A stretch of DNA of 64,000 nt from Knoellia remsis (GCF_003002895.1 NZ_PVTI01000010.1:1-64000), one strand, 5' to 3'; counted from the stretch's first letter, positions 43,815 through 52,892 are shown. The notes: generated by a model not told the origin, from the sequence alone. Program-made: numbers and translations.

Positions 43815-44370
43815 TGTTGTCGGTCGCGCCTTCGTCAGTGCCACCAGCGCGTATGCCGTCCCGGTGGCGACCGTTGCGCTGCGCACCCCGGTGCCGCATC
43901 ACCGCTGTGACGACGAGGGCGAGCACGCCGAGCGCGGCCACGGCCCAGTTGCCCCGGGTCAGCTCGTCCGTGGCGTCGAACCACCGGACGGGGCGAGCGT
44001 GGTCGGGGGCGGACGGGTCGCCGGCGTTGCCGAGCTCGTTGACGCCCATCCACCCGAGCAGCGCGGTCGGTGCCAGCAGGAGGGCCAGCCCGAGCCGTGA
44101 ACCGCGCAGAATCGCCCAGGCGGACCAGACCAGGACCGGCACGGTGCCGGTGAGGAGCACCATGCCGGCCTCGATCCGATCGGCCCGGGTCGAGATCTCG
44201 CCGAAGAGCGGTGCGGTGGTCCAGATCGCGGCCCACGCGTCCCACGCGAGCAGCATGAGGCCGAGCACCACGACGGCCGCGGTGACCGGCCACACCGGTG
44301 CACGCCGGTGTGCCGGCTGGTCGGGCGCCGGTGGTTCGGCGGCCGTACTCATCGCTCCGACGCGCTCCAT
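43807..44370 (-). CDS. Four-TM membrane protein, unknown function
   Basis: 187 residues, no family recognised. Four hydrophobic helices can be traced ([80 protein letters not shown]), with a basic tail. ATG at 44370 ([14 protein letters not shown]) or the in-frame ATG at 44352. Ends 5 bp before the next minus-strand start. Nothing else indicates a role. Confidence 0.7.
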   Translation of the reverse strand: MERVGAMSTAAEPPAPDQPAHRRAPVWPVTAAVVVLGLMLLAWDAWAAIWTTAPLFGEISTRADRIEAGMVLLTGTVPVLVWSAWAILRGSRLGLALLLAPTALLGWMGVNELGNAGDPSAPDHARPVRWFDATDELTRGNWAVAALGVLALVVTAVMRHRGAQRNGRHRDGIRAGGTDEGATDNIG

Positions 44371-44438
44371 GACCGCATCATCGCGCGCCCGTGCACTGTG
44401 GTGCCTGAGCATGCGTACTCGGGCGCACCGGGCACCGG

Positions 44439-44451
44439 TAGGTTTGGCGGC
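44439..44451 (+). promoter_or_regulatory. TAGGTT -10 box, leaderless ppx promoter
   Basis: TAGGTT at 44439-44444, 7 nt before the ATG at 44452. No ribosome site. Probably drives ppx and the two overlapping genes downstream. Confidence 0.5.
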
Positions 44452-45378
44452 ATGCGGCTCGGAGTCATCGACGTGGGTTCCAACACGGTCCACCTCCTCG
44501 TCGTCGACGCGCACACCGGGGCCCAGCCGCTGTCGGCCACGTCGCACAAGCGTGAGCTCCGCCTCTCCGAGCACGTCACGGACGACGGCAACATCAGCGA
44601 GCGCGGACGCTCCCAGCTCGTCGAGTTCGTCGCCGAGTGCCTCACCGTCGCCGAGGACCAGGGCGTCGAGGACCTCATGGGCTTCGTCACGAGCGCCATC
44701 CGCGAGGCCCCGAACGGTGACGACGTCCTCGCCGAGGTCAAGGACCGCACCGGGGTCATCCTCGACGTGCTCTCCGGTGAGGACGAGGCGCGCCTCACCT
44801 TCCTCGCCGCTCGCCGCTGGTTCGGCTGGTCGGCCGGCACCTTGCTCGTCGCCGACATCGGAGGCGGCTCCCTCGAGATCGCCCAGGGCATGGACGAGGA
44901 CCCTGACGTCGCGATCTCGCTCCCGCTCGGCGCCGGCCGGGTGACCCGCGACCACCTCCCGGGCGACCCGCCCGGCCTCGCCGCGGTCCGCGAGACCCGC
45001 AAGCTCGTCCGTGCCTCCATCGCGCGCGAGCTGCGCCCACTCGCGAAGGCGGGGGCACCCGACCGAATGGTCGGCACGTCCAAGACGATGCGGTCGCTCG
45101 CCCGTATCACCGGGGCGGCGCCCAGCTCCGAAGGCATGTATGCCGCACGCTTCCTCGAGCGCGCCGCTCTCGACGACGTCCTCCCGCGGATCGCGAAAAT
45201 GCCTGTGGCGCAACGCAGCTCACTTCCTGGCGTCTCCGAATCGCGCGCCCATCAGCTGCTCGCGGGAGGGATCGTCGTGTCGGCGACGATGGACCTGCTC
45301 GGCGTCGACCGTCTCGAGATCTGCCCGTGGGCGCTGCGCGAGGGGCTCATCCTGCGCCGCCTCGACGGAATGCACTGA
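44452..45378 (+). CDS. ppx: Ppx/GppA-type exopolyphosphatase
   Basis: 308 residues, the short actinobacterial form. ASKHA-fold ATPase motifs: [20 protein letters not shown] at the start, the second loop [19 protein letters not shown], and [16 protein letters not shown]. The family cleaves terminal phosphate from polyphosphate or (p)ppGpp. The C-terminal [20 protein letters not shown] and [18 protein letters not shown] are typical. Overlaps the next gene (TGATG). Confidence 0.9.
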   Translation: MRLGVIDVGSNTVHLLVVDAHTGAQPLSATSHKRELRLSEHVTDDGNISERGRSQLVEFVAECLTVAEDQGVEDLMGFVTSAIREAPNGDDVLAEVKDRTGVILDVLSGEDEARLTFLAARRWFGWSAGTLLVADIGGGSLEIAQGMDEDPDVAISLPLGAGRVTRDHLPGDPPGLAAVRETRKLVRASIARELRPLAKAGAPDRMVGTSKTMRSLARITGAAPSSEGMYAARFLERAALDDVLPRIAKMPVAQRSSLPGVSESRAHQLLAGGIVVSATMDLLGVDRLEICPWALREGLILRRLDGMH

Positions 45379-46214
45379 TGGGTCGAGGTCAGAGTTCCGC
45401 CGTGGTCGTCCCCGACATCCCCGTCGCCCTGTCGACCGCATCGGTGTACCCCGAGAACTGTGCCGCAGCCTTCCAGCACGCCGCGCGGCTGGGGTACGAC
45501 GCCGTCGAGGTCATGGTGTGGACCGACCCGGTGACCCAAGAGGCCGGTGCGCTGCAGGCGCTCTCCGAGCTGCACGGCATACCGATCGTCTCGGTCCACG
45601 CGCCGACCCTGCTCATCAGCCAGCGGATCTTCGGGGTCGAGCCGTGGGGCAAGATCGACCGCTCGCTCGAGCTCGCCGCGGAGGTGGGCGCCGACACGGT
45701 CGTGCTGCACCCGCCGTTCCGGTGGCAGAAGGACTACGCGCTCGGCTTCACCGACGGCATCGCGACGCGAGAGCACGACACGGGGATCACCCTCGCCGTC
45801 GAGAACATGTACCCCTGGCGCGTCGGCGGACGCGAAGTCGAGGCCTACCTGCCGCACTGGGACCCGGTGGCGCAGCCCTACGACCACGTGACCCTCGACC
45901 TGTCGCACACGGCGACGGCCGGCTCCGACGCCCTCGCCATGGTCGAGGCACTCGGCCCGCGGCTCGCGCACCTGCACCTCGCCGACGGGTTGGGGTCGAT
46001 GAAGGACGAACACCTCATCCCGGGCCGTGGGTCCCAACCCTGTGCCGAGGTGTTGGATGCATTGGTAGACAACGATTTTGGAGGTTCAGTGGTCGTCGAA
46101 GTGTCCACCCGACGGATGTCCGTCGAGCAGCGTGAGCTCGCCCTCGCAGAGGCGCTCGCGTTCTGTCGACTGCACCTTGCGTCAGCGAGCGAGTCGCAGC
46201 GGGGGGAGTCCTGA
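45378..46214 (+). CDS. Sugar phosphate isomerase/epimerase-like TIM barrel
   Basis: 278 residues of the AP-endonuclease 2/xylose isomerase-like fold: VALSTASVYPENCAAAFQHA, LGYDAVEVMVW, IVSVHAPTLL, ADTVVLHPPFRWQ, ITLAVENMYPW (metal-binding Glu) and LAHLHLADGLG (His-x-His region). Substrate unknown. Commonly placed between ppx and proline dehydrogenase in actinobacteria. Stop/start overlaps on both sides imply an operon ppx, this gene, tetR. Confidence 0.85.
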   Translation: MGRGQSSAVVVPDIPVALSTASVYPENCAAAFQHAARLGYDAVEVMVWTDPVTQEAGALQALSELHGIPIVSVHAPTLLISQRIFGVEPWGKIDRSLELAAEVGADTVVLHPPFRWQKDYALGFTDGIATREHDTGITLAVENMYPWRVGGREVEAYLPHWDPVAQPYDHVTLDLSHTATAGSDALAMVEALGPRLAHLHLADGLGSMKDEHLIPGRGSQPCAEVLDALVDNDFGGSVVVEVSTRRMSVEQRELALAEALAFCRLHLASASESQRGES

Positions 46215-46837
46215 TGGCGGGACCGCGCGGACGGCGACCCGCAGGTGAGGACACGCGCGCGGACATCCTGGCGGCGGCACGCGCCGAGTTCTCCCGCCGC
46301 GGCTACGAGGGGGCGTCACTGCGCGCCATCGCCCGCGCGGCAGGTGTGGACCCGAAGCTCGTGCACCACTACTTCGCGACCAAGGGCGAGCTCTTCGGCG
46401 CCATGGTCGACATCCCACCGGACCCGCACATCTTCGCCGACACGATCCTGTTCGCACCCCTGGAGGAGCTGGGCGAGATGCTCGTGCGGCTCTTCGTGGC
46501 GACGTGGGACCCGCAAGCCGGTCGGGAGCGGTTCGCAGCGATGTTCGCCGCCGCCGCCGCGAACGAGGAGCAGGCCGAGTTCGTGCGCGAGTTCATGCGC
46601 CGAGCGGTGTTCGTCAACGTCATGAAGCGGCTCGAAGCGGAGGGCCTCGGCGGCAGTGTCAACGGGTCGCCGGCGCTGCCGGTCCGGGCCTCGCTCGCCC
46701 TGTCGCAGCTCGTCGGCATGGGGGTGCTGCGGTACGTGGTGCGTCAGCCGACTCTTGCCGCCATGTCGGAGGATGAGCTCGTCGCCAGCTTGGCGCCGAT
46801 CGTCCAGGAGCACCTCGTCCCGCGGCCTCCTGTCTAG
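46214..46837 (+). CDS. TetR-family regulator
   Basis: 207 residues. N-terminal HTH: TRADILAAARAEFSRRGYEG, SLRAIARAAGVDPKLVHHYF, ATKGELFGAMVD. The C-terminal ligand domain matches the TetR_C group in proteins annotated as AcrR-like. ATG overlaps the preceding stop. Target genes are unknown; it may control its own operon or the proline genes downstream. Confidence 0.88.
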   Translation: MAGPRGRRPAGEDTRADILAAARAEFSRRGYEGASLRAIARAAGVDPKLVHHYFATKGELFGAMVDIPPDPHIFADTILFAPLEELGEMLVRLFVATWDPQAGRERFAAMFAAAAANEEQAEFVREFMRRAVFVNVMKRLEAEGLGGSVNGSPALPVRASLALSQLVGMGVLRYVVRQPTLAAMSEDELVASLAPIVQEHLVPRPPV

Positions 46838-46918
46838 GTGCGCGCACGCCCCCGCAACCGCTCCGCCTGCGCTCAGGTCACAGGGTGAGCGGGCGGCATA
46901 CGCATCTCCCACAACGAC

Positions 46919-46931
46919 TACCCTGCTGGGC
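46919..46931 (+). promoter_or_regulatory. TACCCT -10 box, leaderless proline dehydrogenase promoter
   Basis: TACCCT at 46919-46924, 7 nt before the GTG at 46932. The preceding 80 bp hold a GGCATAC heptamer at 46897. Confidence 0.5.
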
Positions 46932-47882
46932 GTGAATGCCTCGGACGTGCTGCGATCAAGCCTTCTTGCCCTCTCGGACGCGACGGTGGTGCGTGACACC
47001 ATCGAGAAGGCCCCGGTGAGCCGGGCCGTCGTCCACCGCTACGTCCCCGGCACGGACGTCGCCGACGCGGTCGGGGCCGCCGCGGAGCTGCGCGCGACGA
47101 ACCGCATGGTCACGATCGACTACCTCGGCGAGGACACTCTCGACGCCGGTCAGGCCGCGCACACCGTCGACACCTACGTCGGCCTGCTGCGCGCTCTCGC
47201 CGACAAGGAGCTCTCCCAGTTCGGCGCCGCCGAGGTCAGCGTCAAGCTCAGCGCCGTCGGCCAGGCCCTCCCGAACGACGGCGAGAAGATCGCGCTCGAC
47301 AACGCGCGCCGCATCTGCGAGGCCGCCAAGGAGGCCGACACCACGGTCACCCTCGACATGGAGGACCACACGACGACCGACTCGACGCTGTCGATCCTCG
47401 CCGAGCTGCGCCAGGACTTCCCCGACACCGGCGCCGTCCTCCAGTCCTACCTGCACCGCACCGAACAGGACTGTCGCGACCTCGCCACCGCCGGCAGCCG
47501 CGTCCGCCTCTGCAAGGGCGCCTACAAGGAGCCCGCGTCCGTCGCCTACCAGGACTCCGAGGACGTCGACCTCTCCTACGTCCGTTGCCTCAAGATCCTC
47601 ATGGCCGGCGAGGGCTACCCGATGATCGCGAGCCACGACCCCCGCCTCATCGACATCGCCCGGGCCCTCGCGAGCCGCCACGGCCGCGAGCCCGACTCCT
47701 ACGAGTTCCAGATGCTCTACGGCATCCGCACCGACGAGCAGACCCGCATCGCCGACCGCGGCCACCAGATGCGCGTCTACGTGCCCTTCGGTGAGGAGTG
47801 GTACGGCTACCTCATGCGCCGCATGGCCGAGCGCCCCGCCAACCTGCAGTTCTTCCTGCGCAGTCTCGTCACCAAGGGCTGA
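46932..47882 (+). CDS. Proline dehydrogenase
   Basis: FAD enzyme oxidising proline to pyrroline-5-carboxylate, monofunctional, 316 residues. Barrel signatures: RMVTIDYLGEDTLDAGQ, AEVSVKLSAVGQAL, TTVTLDMEDHTTTDSTLSIL, GAVLQSYLHRTEQDCRDL, RVRLCKGAYKEPASVAYQ, MIASHDPRLI, and the C-terminal RVYVPFGEEWYGYLMRRMAE. GTG at 46932 with a leaderless-type promoter. The last 11 codons (FFLRSLVTKG-stop) are imperfectly duplicated 60 bp downstream inside the terminator. Next gene proC makes proline from the same intermediate. Confidence 0.93.
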   Translation: MNASDVLRSSLLALSDATVVRDTIEKAPVSRAVVHRYVPGTDVADAVGAAAELRATNRMVTIDYLGEDTLDAGQAAHTVDTYVGLLRALADKELSQFGAAEVSVKLSAVGQALPNDGEKIALDNARRICEAAKEADTTVTLDMEDHTTTDSTLSILAELRQDFPDTGAVLQSYLHRTEQDCRDLATAGSRVRLCKGAYKEPASVAYQDSEDVDLSYVRCLKILMAGEGYPMIASHDPRLIDIARALASRHGREPDSYEFQMLYGIRTDEQTRIADRGHQMRVYVPFGEEWYGYLMRRMAERPANLQFFLRSLVTKG

Positions 47883-47914
47883 GTGCCGCGGGAGTCCGCT
47901 TCACCGAGGTCTTC

Positions 47915-47947
47915 CTGCGCTCCTTGGTCACCAAGGGCTGAGCGCAG
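47915..47947 (+). terminator. Hairpin that reuses the proline dehydrogenase 3' end
   Basis: CTGCGCT-CCTTGGT-C-ACCAAGG-GCTG-AGCGCAG: a 14-bp stem with a small bulge. The region 47908-47942 also reads EVFLRSLVTKG-stop in frame, echoing the gene's own end (47850-47882) with synonymous codon changes that permit pairing. Confidence 0.65.
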
Positions 47948-47965
47948 CCGAACCAAGGTCTGAGT

Positions 47966-48064
47966 GGGCCGACGGACATGCAATGGCCGGGGGAAGTCCG
48001 GGTCCCGCCCCGGGGGCATGCTCGACACCATGGCTCTCGGCTCCCATTGCACGTCCGTCGGGCC
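47966..48064. repeat. Long inverted repeat between proline dehydrogenase and proC
   Basis: GGGCCGACGGACATGCAATG at 47966 on pairs with the complement at 48044-48064 with about two mismatches, loop of 57 nt containing GGGGGAAGTCCGGGTCCCGC and CCATGGCTC. Probably a second terminator or a decayed element; no gene inside. Confidence 0.6.
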
Positions 48065-48130
48065 GCCACGGAGGATGCGCACCCGGCATACGCGCGTGAA
48101 ACGCACGTGAAGGCGCCCATCGCGAGGGCA

Positions 48131-48143
48131 TAGTCTCCTGCGC
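48131..48143 (+). promoter_or_regulatory. TAGTCT -10 box, leaderless proC promoter
   Basis: TAGTCT at 48131-48136, 7 nt before ATG 48144; no ribosome site. Confidence 0.5.
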
Positions 48144-48944
48144 ATGGGAACGGTTGCGATCTTCGGTGCCGGCGTCATGGGCGAGACCCTCCTCTCGGGG
48201 CTGCTGCGGTCCGGGCGCCCGGCCGACGAGCTCGTCATCACCGAGCGCCGGCCCGAGCGCGCCGCCGAGCTCACCGAGAAGTACGCCGTCAGGACCGTGA
48301 GCAACGTCGAGGCCGCCGAGGCCGCCGACACCCTCGTGCTCGTCGTCAAGCCCCAGGACATGGCCGCGCTCCTCGACGAGATCGGCCCGCACGTCACCGG
48401 AGACAACCTCGTCGTCAGCCTCGCCGCCGGCATCACGACCGAGTTCATCGAGTCGCACCTGCCTGAGGGGCGTTCGGTCGTGCGGGTCATGCCCAACACG
48501 CCGGCTCTCGTCGACCAAGGCATGGCGGCCCTCAGCCCCGGCAGGCACTGCCTGCCCGACCAGCTCGACCACGCCCGCGAGCTGCTCGCCGCCACCGGCA
48601 AGGTGACCGAGGTCCCCGAGAAGCTGCAGGACGCGGTCACCGCGATCTCCGGCAGCGGGCCAGCATACATCTTCTATGTCGTCGAGGCGATGATCGAGGC
48701 CGGTGTCGTCCTCGGGATGCCGCGCGCGACCGCGACCGAGCTCGTCACCCAGACGCTCTACGGCGCGGCGACGATGCTGCGCGAGACCGGCCAGCACCCG
48801 ACCGTCCTGCGCGAGCAGGTGACCTCTCCCGGCGGTACGACCGCGGCCGCGCTGCGCGAGCTCGACGACCACAAGGTGCGGGCGGCGTTCGTCAGCGCGA
48901 TGGAGGCCGCGGCGGTCCGATCGCGCGAGCTCTCCGGTGGCTGA
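48144..48944 (+). CDS. proC: Pyrroline-5-carboxylate reductase
   Basis: Last step of proline synthesis, NAD(P)H-dependent. 266 residues. Rossmann start VAIFGAGVMGETLLSGLLRS, LVVSLAAGITTEFIESHLPE, VVRVMPNTPALVDQGMAALS, AITAISGSGPAYIFYVVEAM-type segment and the signature EQVTSPGGTTAAALRELDDH. Leaderless ATG. Overlaps the acetyltransferase start by 8 bp. Confidence 0.96.
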   Translation: MGTVAIFGAGVMGETLLSGLLRSGRPADELVITERRPERAAELTEKYAVRTVSNVEAAEAADTLVLVVKPQDMAALLDEIGPHVTGDNLVVSLAAGITTEFIESHLPEGRSVVRVMPNTPALVDQGMAALSPGRHCLPDQLDHARELLAATGKVTEVPEKLQDAVTAISGSGPAYIFYVVEAMIEAGVVLGMPRATATELVTQTLYGAATMLRETGQHPTVLREQVTSPGGTTAAALRELDDHKVRAAFVSAMEAAAVRSRELSGG

Positions 48945-49455
48945 GGCAGCGGCGGCGCTGTCGGACCCCGCGGCGCGGGTCGAGCGGGCCACCGAGGCGA
49001 CGCTGCGCACCTACCGCGACGTGCGACTCGCCTCGCTCCTCGACACTCCGCGTGCCTTCGCCAACTCGTATGCCGTGAGCGCGGCCTACGACGACGCCAC
49101 CTGGCGCGCTCGACTCACGACGTCGCAGATCTGGCTCGCCTTTGTGGGTGATCGCCCGGTGGGCACGGTCTCGCTCTGGCACGCCGACGACCAGCCGGCC
49201 GACGAGACCTACCTCATCGGCATGTGGGTGTCAGCATCGGTGCGCGGCAAGGGAATTGGCGACCTGTTGGTCGGTGCGGCGCTCGACCAGGCACGCGCGG
49301 ACGGGTTCGCCCGGGTCCTCCTCGACGTCGCCGAGGAGAACGTGCCGGCGCAGCGGCTCTACGAGCGCCACGGCTTCGCGCGGACGGGCACGACGTGGCT
49401 CAACCCGCAGGACGACGGGATCCTCGAGATCGGGTATGCCGTCCCGATCACGTGA
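48937..49455 (+). CDS. GNAT acetyltransferase
   Basis: 172 residues. Acetyl-CoA motif A: YLIGMWVSASVRGKGIGDLL (RGKGIG, the Q/RxxGxG/A signature), then ARVLLDVAEENVPAQRLYER and HGFARTGTTWLN. Acceptor unknown. GTG at 48937 inside the end of proC, so co-translated with it. A second GNAT gene with similar N-terminal wording (RLTALRESPEAFV versus RLASLLDTPRAFA) follows 118 bp on. Confidence 0.87.
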   Translation: MAEAAAALSDPAARVERATEATLRTYRDVRLASLLDTPRAFANSYAVSAAYDDATWRARLTTSQIWLAFVGDRPVGTVSLWHADDQPADETYLIGMWVSASVRGKGIGDLLVGAALDQARADGFARVLLDVAEENVPAQRLYERHGFARTGTTWLNPQDDGILEIGYAVPIT

Positions 49456-49572
49456 CGTCGTCGGGCCTGTTCTCGAGGCCCCGCCAGGCATCCCCGCAGG
49501 TCAGCGCTGCCCGGGTCCAGTGGGGGAGACCCCGGGTTGCCGCGTGCGCGAGGGGTCGGGAACAGTGGGGGC

Positions 49573-50100
49573 ATGAGCGAGATCAGCGTGCGCCCTCTGG
49601 GCGAGGAGGACTGGCAGCAGTACCGGGACACCCGGCTGACCGCTCTGCGGGAGTCACCCGAGGCGTTCGTCGCGACAGCCGACGAGGAGGACGCCTATGA
49701 CGAGGACTTCTGGCGGCTGCGGATGAACCGCTCGGCCCGACTGCTCGCCGAGCAGGACGGTCGCGCTCTCGGCATTGCCAGTGTGGGCCGCTCGAGCGAC
49801 GACGAACCGCAGGTCTCCGAGCTGTTCGGTCTCTGGGTCACGCCCGAGGCCCGGGGCAGCGGGGTGGCGACAGAACTCGTGCGCGCCGGTGCCAACCTCG
49901 CCCGCCAGCGCGGCCAGAAACAGCTCGTCTACTGGGTCGGCAGCGACAACGGGCGGGCCGTCGCGTTCGCGAGCGGGTTCGGGTTCCGGCCCACCGCGGA
50001 ACGCCGGCCCATGCGGGTCAAGAGCGACGACGACGAGGACGAGGTGGCCATGGTGCTGCCCCTCGGCGGCGACCGCGGGTCCGTCCCGACCGACTTCTGA
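49573..50100 (+). CDS. GNAT acetyltransferase, second copy
   Basis: 175 residues from ATG 49573. Acetyl-CoA site LFGLWVTPEARGSGVATELV (ARGSGV), followed by LVYWVGSDNGRAVAFASGFG. Its layout parallels the previous acetyltransferase, suggesting an old tandem duplication, but identity is modest. Acidic patch KSDDDEDEVAMVLPL near the C-terminus. Acceptor unknown. Confidence 0.85.
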   Translation: MSEISVRPLGEEDWQQYRDTRLTALRESPEAFVATADEEDAYDEDFWRLRMNRSARLLAEQDGRALGIASVGRSSDDEPQVSELFGLWVTPEARGSGVATELVRAGANLARQRGQKQLVYWVGSDNGRAVAFASGFGFRPTAERRPMRVKSDDDEDEVAMVLPLGGDRGSVPTDF

Positions 50101-50123
50101 GCTTCTGCGCGCGGCGCGACGAC

Positions 50124-50789
50124 TCAGGGGCGGGCGGCGAGGCGCTCGAGCAGCTCGCTCGGGCCGCTGACGATGAGCGTGTCGTGCGCGGACACCTTCG
50201 TCGACGGCACGGCATACGTGAAGTCCTCGCCGGGTGACTTCACCCCGACGACCGTCACGCCGTACTTGCTGCGGATGGCGCTCTGCTCGAGCGTGAAGCC
50301 GATGGTCTCCGTCGGGGGGCGCATCTTGACGATGGCGAACCCGTCGTCGAACTCGATGTAGTCCTGGAGCTTGCCACCGACGAGGTGCGCGACGCGGCGG
50401 CCGGTGTCGGCCTCGGGCCGGACGATGTGCTGGACACCGATGCGGTCGAGGATGCGGGCGTGCTCAGGGGACATCGCCTTGGCCCAGATCGTCGGGACTC
50501 CCGCGTCGACGAGGTTGGCGGACGCGAGGACGGACGCCTCGATGGACGAGCCCACCCCGACCACAGCGATCTTGAAGCGCGAGACCTTCGCGTCGCGAAT
50601 GACCGTCGGGTCGCTCGCGTCCCCGTGGATGATGGAGGTGAGCCGGCCGAGGAACTTCTCCGCGAGGAAGCCGTCCTTCTCGATCGCCACGACGCGGTGC
50701 CCCAGGCGGCGCAGCTCCAGGGCGGCGGCACCGCCGAAGCGGCCGAGACCCACGACAAGGACGTCGAGGTCGCTGTTCTTCGCGGGCAC
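50124..50789 (-). CDS. trkA: TrkA/KtrA-type potassium-uptake regulator (RCK)
   Basis: 221 residues. RCK-N domain LDVLVVGLGRFGGAAALELR (nucleotide-binding GxGRFG), then LTSIIHGDASDPTVIRDAKV and SVLASANLVDAGVPTIWAKA; the RCK-C domain covers about 140-220. As a ring it gates a Trk/Ktr channel in response to ATP/ADP or NAD. GTG at 50789 is fixed by an AGGAGG ribosome site. No TrkH/KtrB channel gene is adjacent on either side. Confidence 0.9.
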   Translation of the reverse strand: MPAKNSDLDVLVVGLGRFGGAAALELRRLGHRVVAIEKDGFLAEKFLGRLTSIIHGDASDPTVIRDAKVSRFKIAVVGVGSSIEASVLASANLVDAGVPTIWAKAMSPEHARILDRIGVQHIVRPEADTGRRVAHLVGGKLQDYIEFDDGFAIVKMRPPTETIGFTLEQSAIRSKYGVTVVGVKSPGEDFTYAVPSTKVSAHDTLIVSGPSELLERLAARP

Positions 50790-50882
50790 GCTGCCTCCTG
50801 GTGGGCACGGTGAGAAGCCGGTGGTCGGCGTCGGCGAGTCTGCTGTCCGGACGAGGCTAACGCCACCACCGGGGGTGCGAGG

Positions 50883-50895
50883 TAGCGTGCCGGGC
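50883..50895 (+). promoter_or_regulatory. TAGCGT -10 box, leaderless acuC promoter
   Basis: TAGCGT at 50883-50888, 7 nt before the ATG at 50896; no ribosome site between. Confidence 0.45.
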
Positions 50896-52086
50896 ATGGC
50901 TCACCGCACGCGCCTCGTCTGGGACGACGGGTTCCTGGCCTACAACTTCGGCCCGACCCACCCGATGGGACCCGTGCGGCTCGACCTCACGACGCGACTG
51001 GCCCGCTCGCTCGGCGTGCTCGATACCGTCGACATCGTCAGCCCCGAGGTCGCGAGCGACGAGCTCCTCGCGACGGTGCACGACGCCGACTACGTCGCAG
51101 CGGTCAAGGCCGCATCGGCCGACCCCGAGCAGGCCGATCTGCGGCGCGGGCTCGGCACCGAGGACGACCCGGCCTTCGAGGGGATGCACGAGGCGAGTGC
51201 CCGGATCGTCCAGGGCACCGTCGACCTCTGCGACGCGGTGTGGAGCGGCGAGATCGACCACGGGGTGAACTACTGCGGCGGACTGCACCACGCGATGCCG
51301 ACCCACGCCTCGGGCTTCTGCATCTACAACGACATCGCTGCCGGCATCCAGCGCCTTCTCGACAACGGCGCCGAGCGGGTCGCCTACATCGACGTCGATG
51401 TCCACCACGGCGACGGCGTTGAGCGGATCTTCTGGAACGACCCGCGCGTCCTCACCGTCTCGGTGCACGAGTCGGGCCGGGCGCTCTTCCCGGGCACCGG
51501 GTGGCCGGGTGACATCGGCGGCCCTGACGCCCGCGGCACCGCCGTCAACGTGGCGCTGCCTCCGGGCACGGGCGACTCGGCGTGGCTCCGGGCGATCGAG
51601 TCCGTCGCGCACCCGCTCGTCGGTGCGTTCAAGCCCGACGTCCTCGTGACCCAGCACGGCTGCGACAGCCACCGTCAGGACCCACTCGCGCACCTCTCGA
51701 TCTCCCTCGACGCCCAGCGCCGGGCCCACGAGGGCCTGCACCGCCTCGCCCACGAGCAGACCGACGGCCGGTGGGTCGCGCTGGGTGGTGGCGGCTACGA
51801 GCTCGTCGATGTCGTCCCGCGGTCGTGGACCCACCTCACCGCCATCGCCGCGCACACGCCCGTCCCCCCGCAGACGCCGGTGCCGCAGGAGTGGCGAGAC
51901 CACGTCGAGCGAATCTTCGGCCGCAGCGGTCCCGAGCGCATGGGCGACCTGCCCGAGAGCGACCTGCCCATCTGGGTCCGGCCGTGGGCGATGGGCTACA
52001 ACCCGGACGACCCGGTGGACGAGGCGATCCTCGCGACCCGGCAGGCGGCCTTCCCCCACCACGGCCTCGACGCCTGGTTCGAGTGA
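50896..52086 (+). CDS. acuC: AcuC-type protein deacetylase (histone deacetylase family)
   Basis: 396 residues. Zinc hydrolase motifs: YCGGLHHAMPTHASGFCIYN (His pair), YIDVDVHHGDGVERIFW (zinc Asp/His), TQHGCDSHRQDPLAH (zinc Asp) and GGGGYELVDV (catalytic Tyr). Class I-like enzymes remove acetyl groups from lysines; AcuC of Bacillus reactivates acetyl-CoA synthetase. Here no acetoin genes are present. Two acetyltransferase genes lie 2 kb away, on the same strand, which may or may not be meaningful. Confidence 0.92.
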   Translation: MAHRTRLVWDDGFLAYNFGPTHPMGPVRLDLTTRLARSLGVLDTVDIVSPEVASDELLATVHDADYVAAVKAASADPEQADLRRGLGTEDDPAFEGMHEASARIVQGTVDLCDAVWSGEIDHGVNYCGGLHHAMPTHASGFCIYNDIAAGIQRLLDNGAERVAYIDVDVHHGDGVERIFWNDPRVLTVSVHESGRALFPGTGWPGDIGGPDARGTAVNVALPPGTGDSAWLRAIESVAHPLVGAFKPDVLVTQHGCDSHRQDPLAHLSISLDAQRRAHEGLHRLAHEQTDGRWVALGGGGYELVDVVPRSWTHLTAIAAHTPVPPQTPVPQEWRDHVERIFGRSGPERMGDLPESDLPIWVRPWAMGYNPDDPVDEAILATRQAAFPHHGLDAWFE

Positions 52087-52259
52087 GGTCCCGGTGGGGG
52101 AAATCTCCCCACTGACCCGCGTGTCGGCTGGACGCAGAACAATTCCCCGCCCAACGACTTCCCCAATCGTCACATCAGCCCCTATGGTTGCTTCTTGCAC
52201 GCCGTAGATGCCCGCCGGTGGGGAAGCCGGCGATACGCGTGTGCAGAAGTCGAGGTGAC

Positions 52260-52457
52260 ATGTCTCAGGAACGGCTTGGCGAAGTACGGTTTCTCACCGT
52301 TGCCGAGGTGGCCTCGATCATGCGCGTGTCGAAGATGACCGTCTATCGCATGGTGCATGGGGGCGAGCTCCCGGCCGTGCGCGTCGGGCGGTCGTTCCGG
52401 GTTCCCGAGGACGAGGTGCAGAAGTACCTCCGGGAGTCCTACATGGGCACCGCGTGA
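52260..52457 (+). CDS. bldC: BldC, MerR-like DNA-binding developmental regulator
   Basis: 65 residues, very close to Streptomyces BldC: RFLTVAEVASIMRVSKMTVY, RMVHGGELPAVRVGRSFRVP, EDEVQKYLRESY. Winged HTH that binds direct repeats head-to-tail. In Streptomyces it delays sporulation; it is also conserved in non-sporulating actinobacteria such as this probable host, with an unknown role. ATG at 52260 follows GTCGAGGTGAC. The 173 bp upstream (52087-52259) carries a small GTGGGG...CCCCAC hairpin at 52094-52112 and no gene. Confidence 0.95.
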   Translation: MSQERLGEVRFLTVAEVASIMRVSKMTVYRMVHGGELPAVRVGRSFRVPEDEVQKYLRESYMGTA

Positions 52458-52502
52458 GCGACGCACCGGCGTAGTCGCTCCGGCGACGACAGCCACACCA
52501 TT

Positions 52503-52538
52503 CGACGAGGGTCGGACCACACGGTCCGGCCCTCGTCG
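52503..52538 (+). terminator. Strong bldC terminator hairpin
   Basis: CGACGAGGGTCGGACC (52503-52518) pairs with GGTCCGGCCCTCGTCG (52523-52538), 16 bp with one G-U, loop ACAC. No U-tract. Confidence 0.8.
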
Positions 52539-52706
52539 CATGCCGAGGGACCGCTCGTCCGCTTCCGCACCCGGACCCGTTTGGGCAGGTGGCAGCGCCG
52601 CCGGTAGGGTTGCCCTTCGACACACGCGCGCCGGTCGGCCGCGCAGGCCGGCCCGCAGCTGCGGGTCCACCGTCATTCGATGTTCTCAACCAGCAAGGAC
52701 TGCTCC

Positions 52707-52805
52707 ATGGGTTCCGTGATCAAGAAGCGCCGCAAGCGCATGGCGAAGAAGAAGCACCGCAAGCTGCTCCGCAAGACCCGCCACCAGCGTCGCAACAAGA
52801 AGTGA
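52707..52805 (+). CDS. Small ribosomal protein bS22 (AURKAIP1/COX24-domain)
   Basis: A 32-codon gene: MGSVIKKRRKRMAKKKHRKL then LRKTRHQRRNKK and stop at 52803-52805. Nearly half the residues are Lys or Arg. The sequence is the actinobacterial bS22, a small-subunit protein found near the decoding region in mycobacterial ribosomes and homologous to mitochondrial AURKAIP1. AAGGAC lies 10 nt upstream of the ATG; a TAGGGT box lies about 100 bp upstream near 52603. Position between bldC and the epimerase gene is conserved in actinobacteria. Confidence 0.93.
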   Translation: MGSVIKKRRKRMAKKKHRKLLRKTRHQRRNKK

Positions 52806-52892
52806 CGCCGCGCTGACGCGCTGATGACCGCGACTCTCACCTTCGGGTGTGGGTCGCGTTCGTCTTTCCGGTATGCCGTTCGCTCGCCCACC

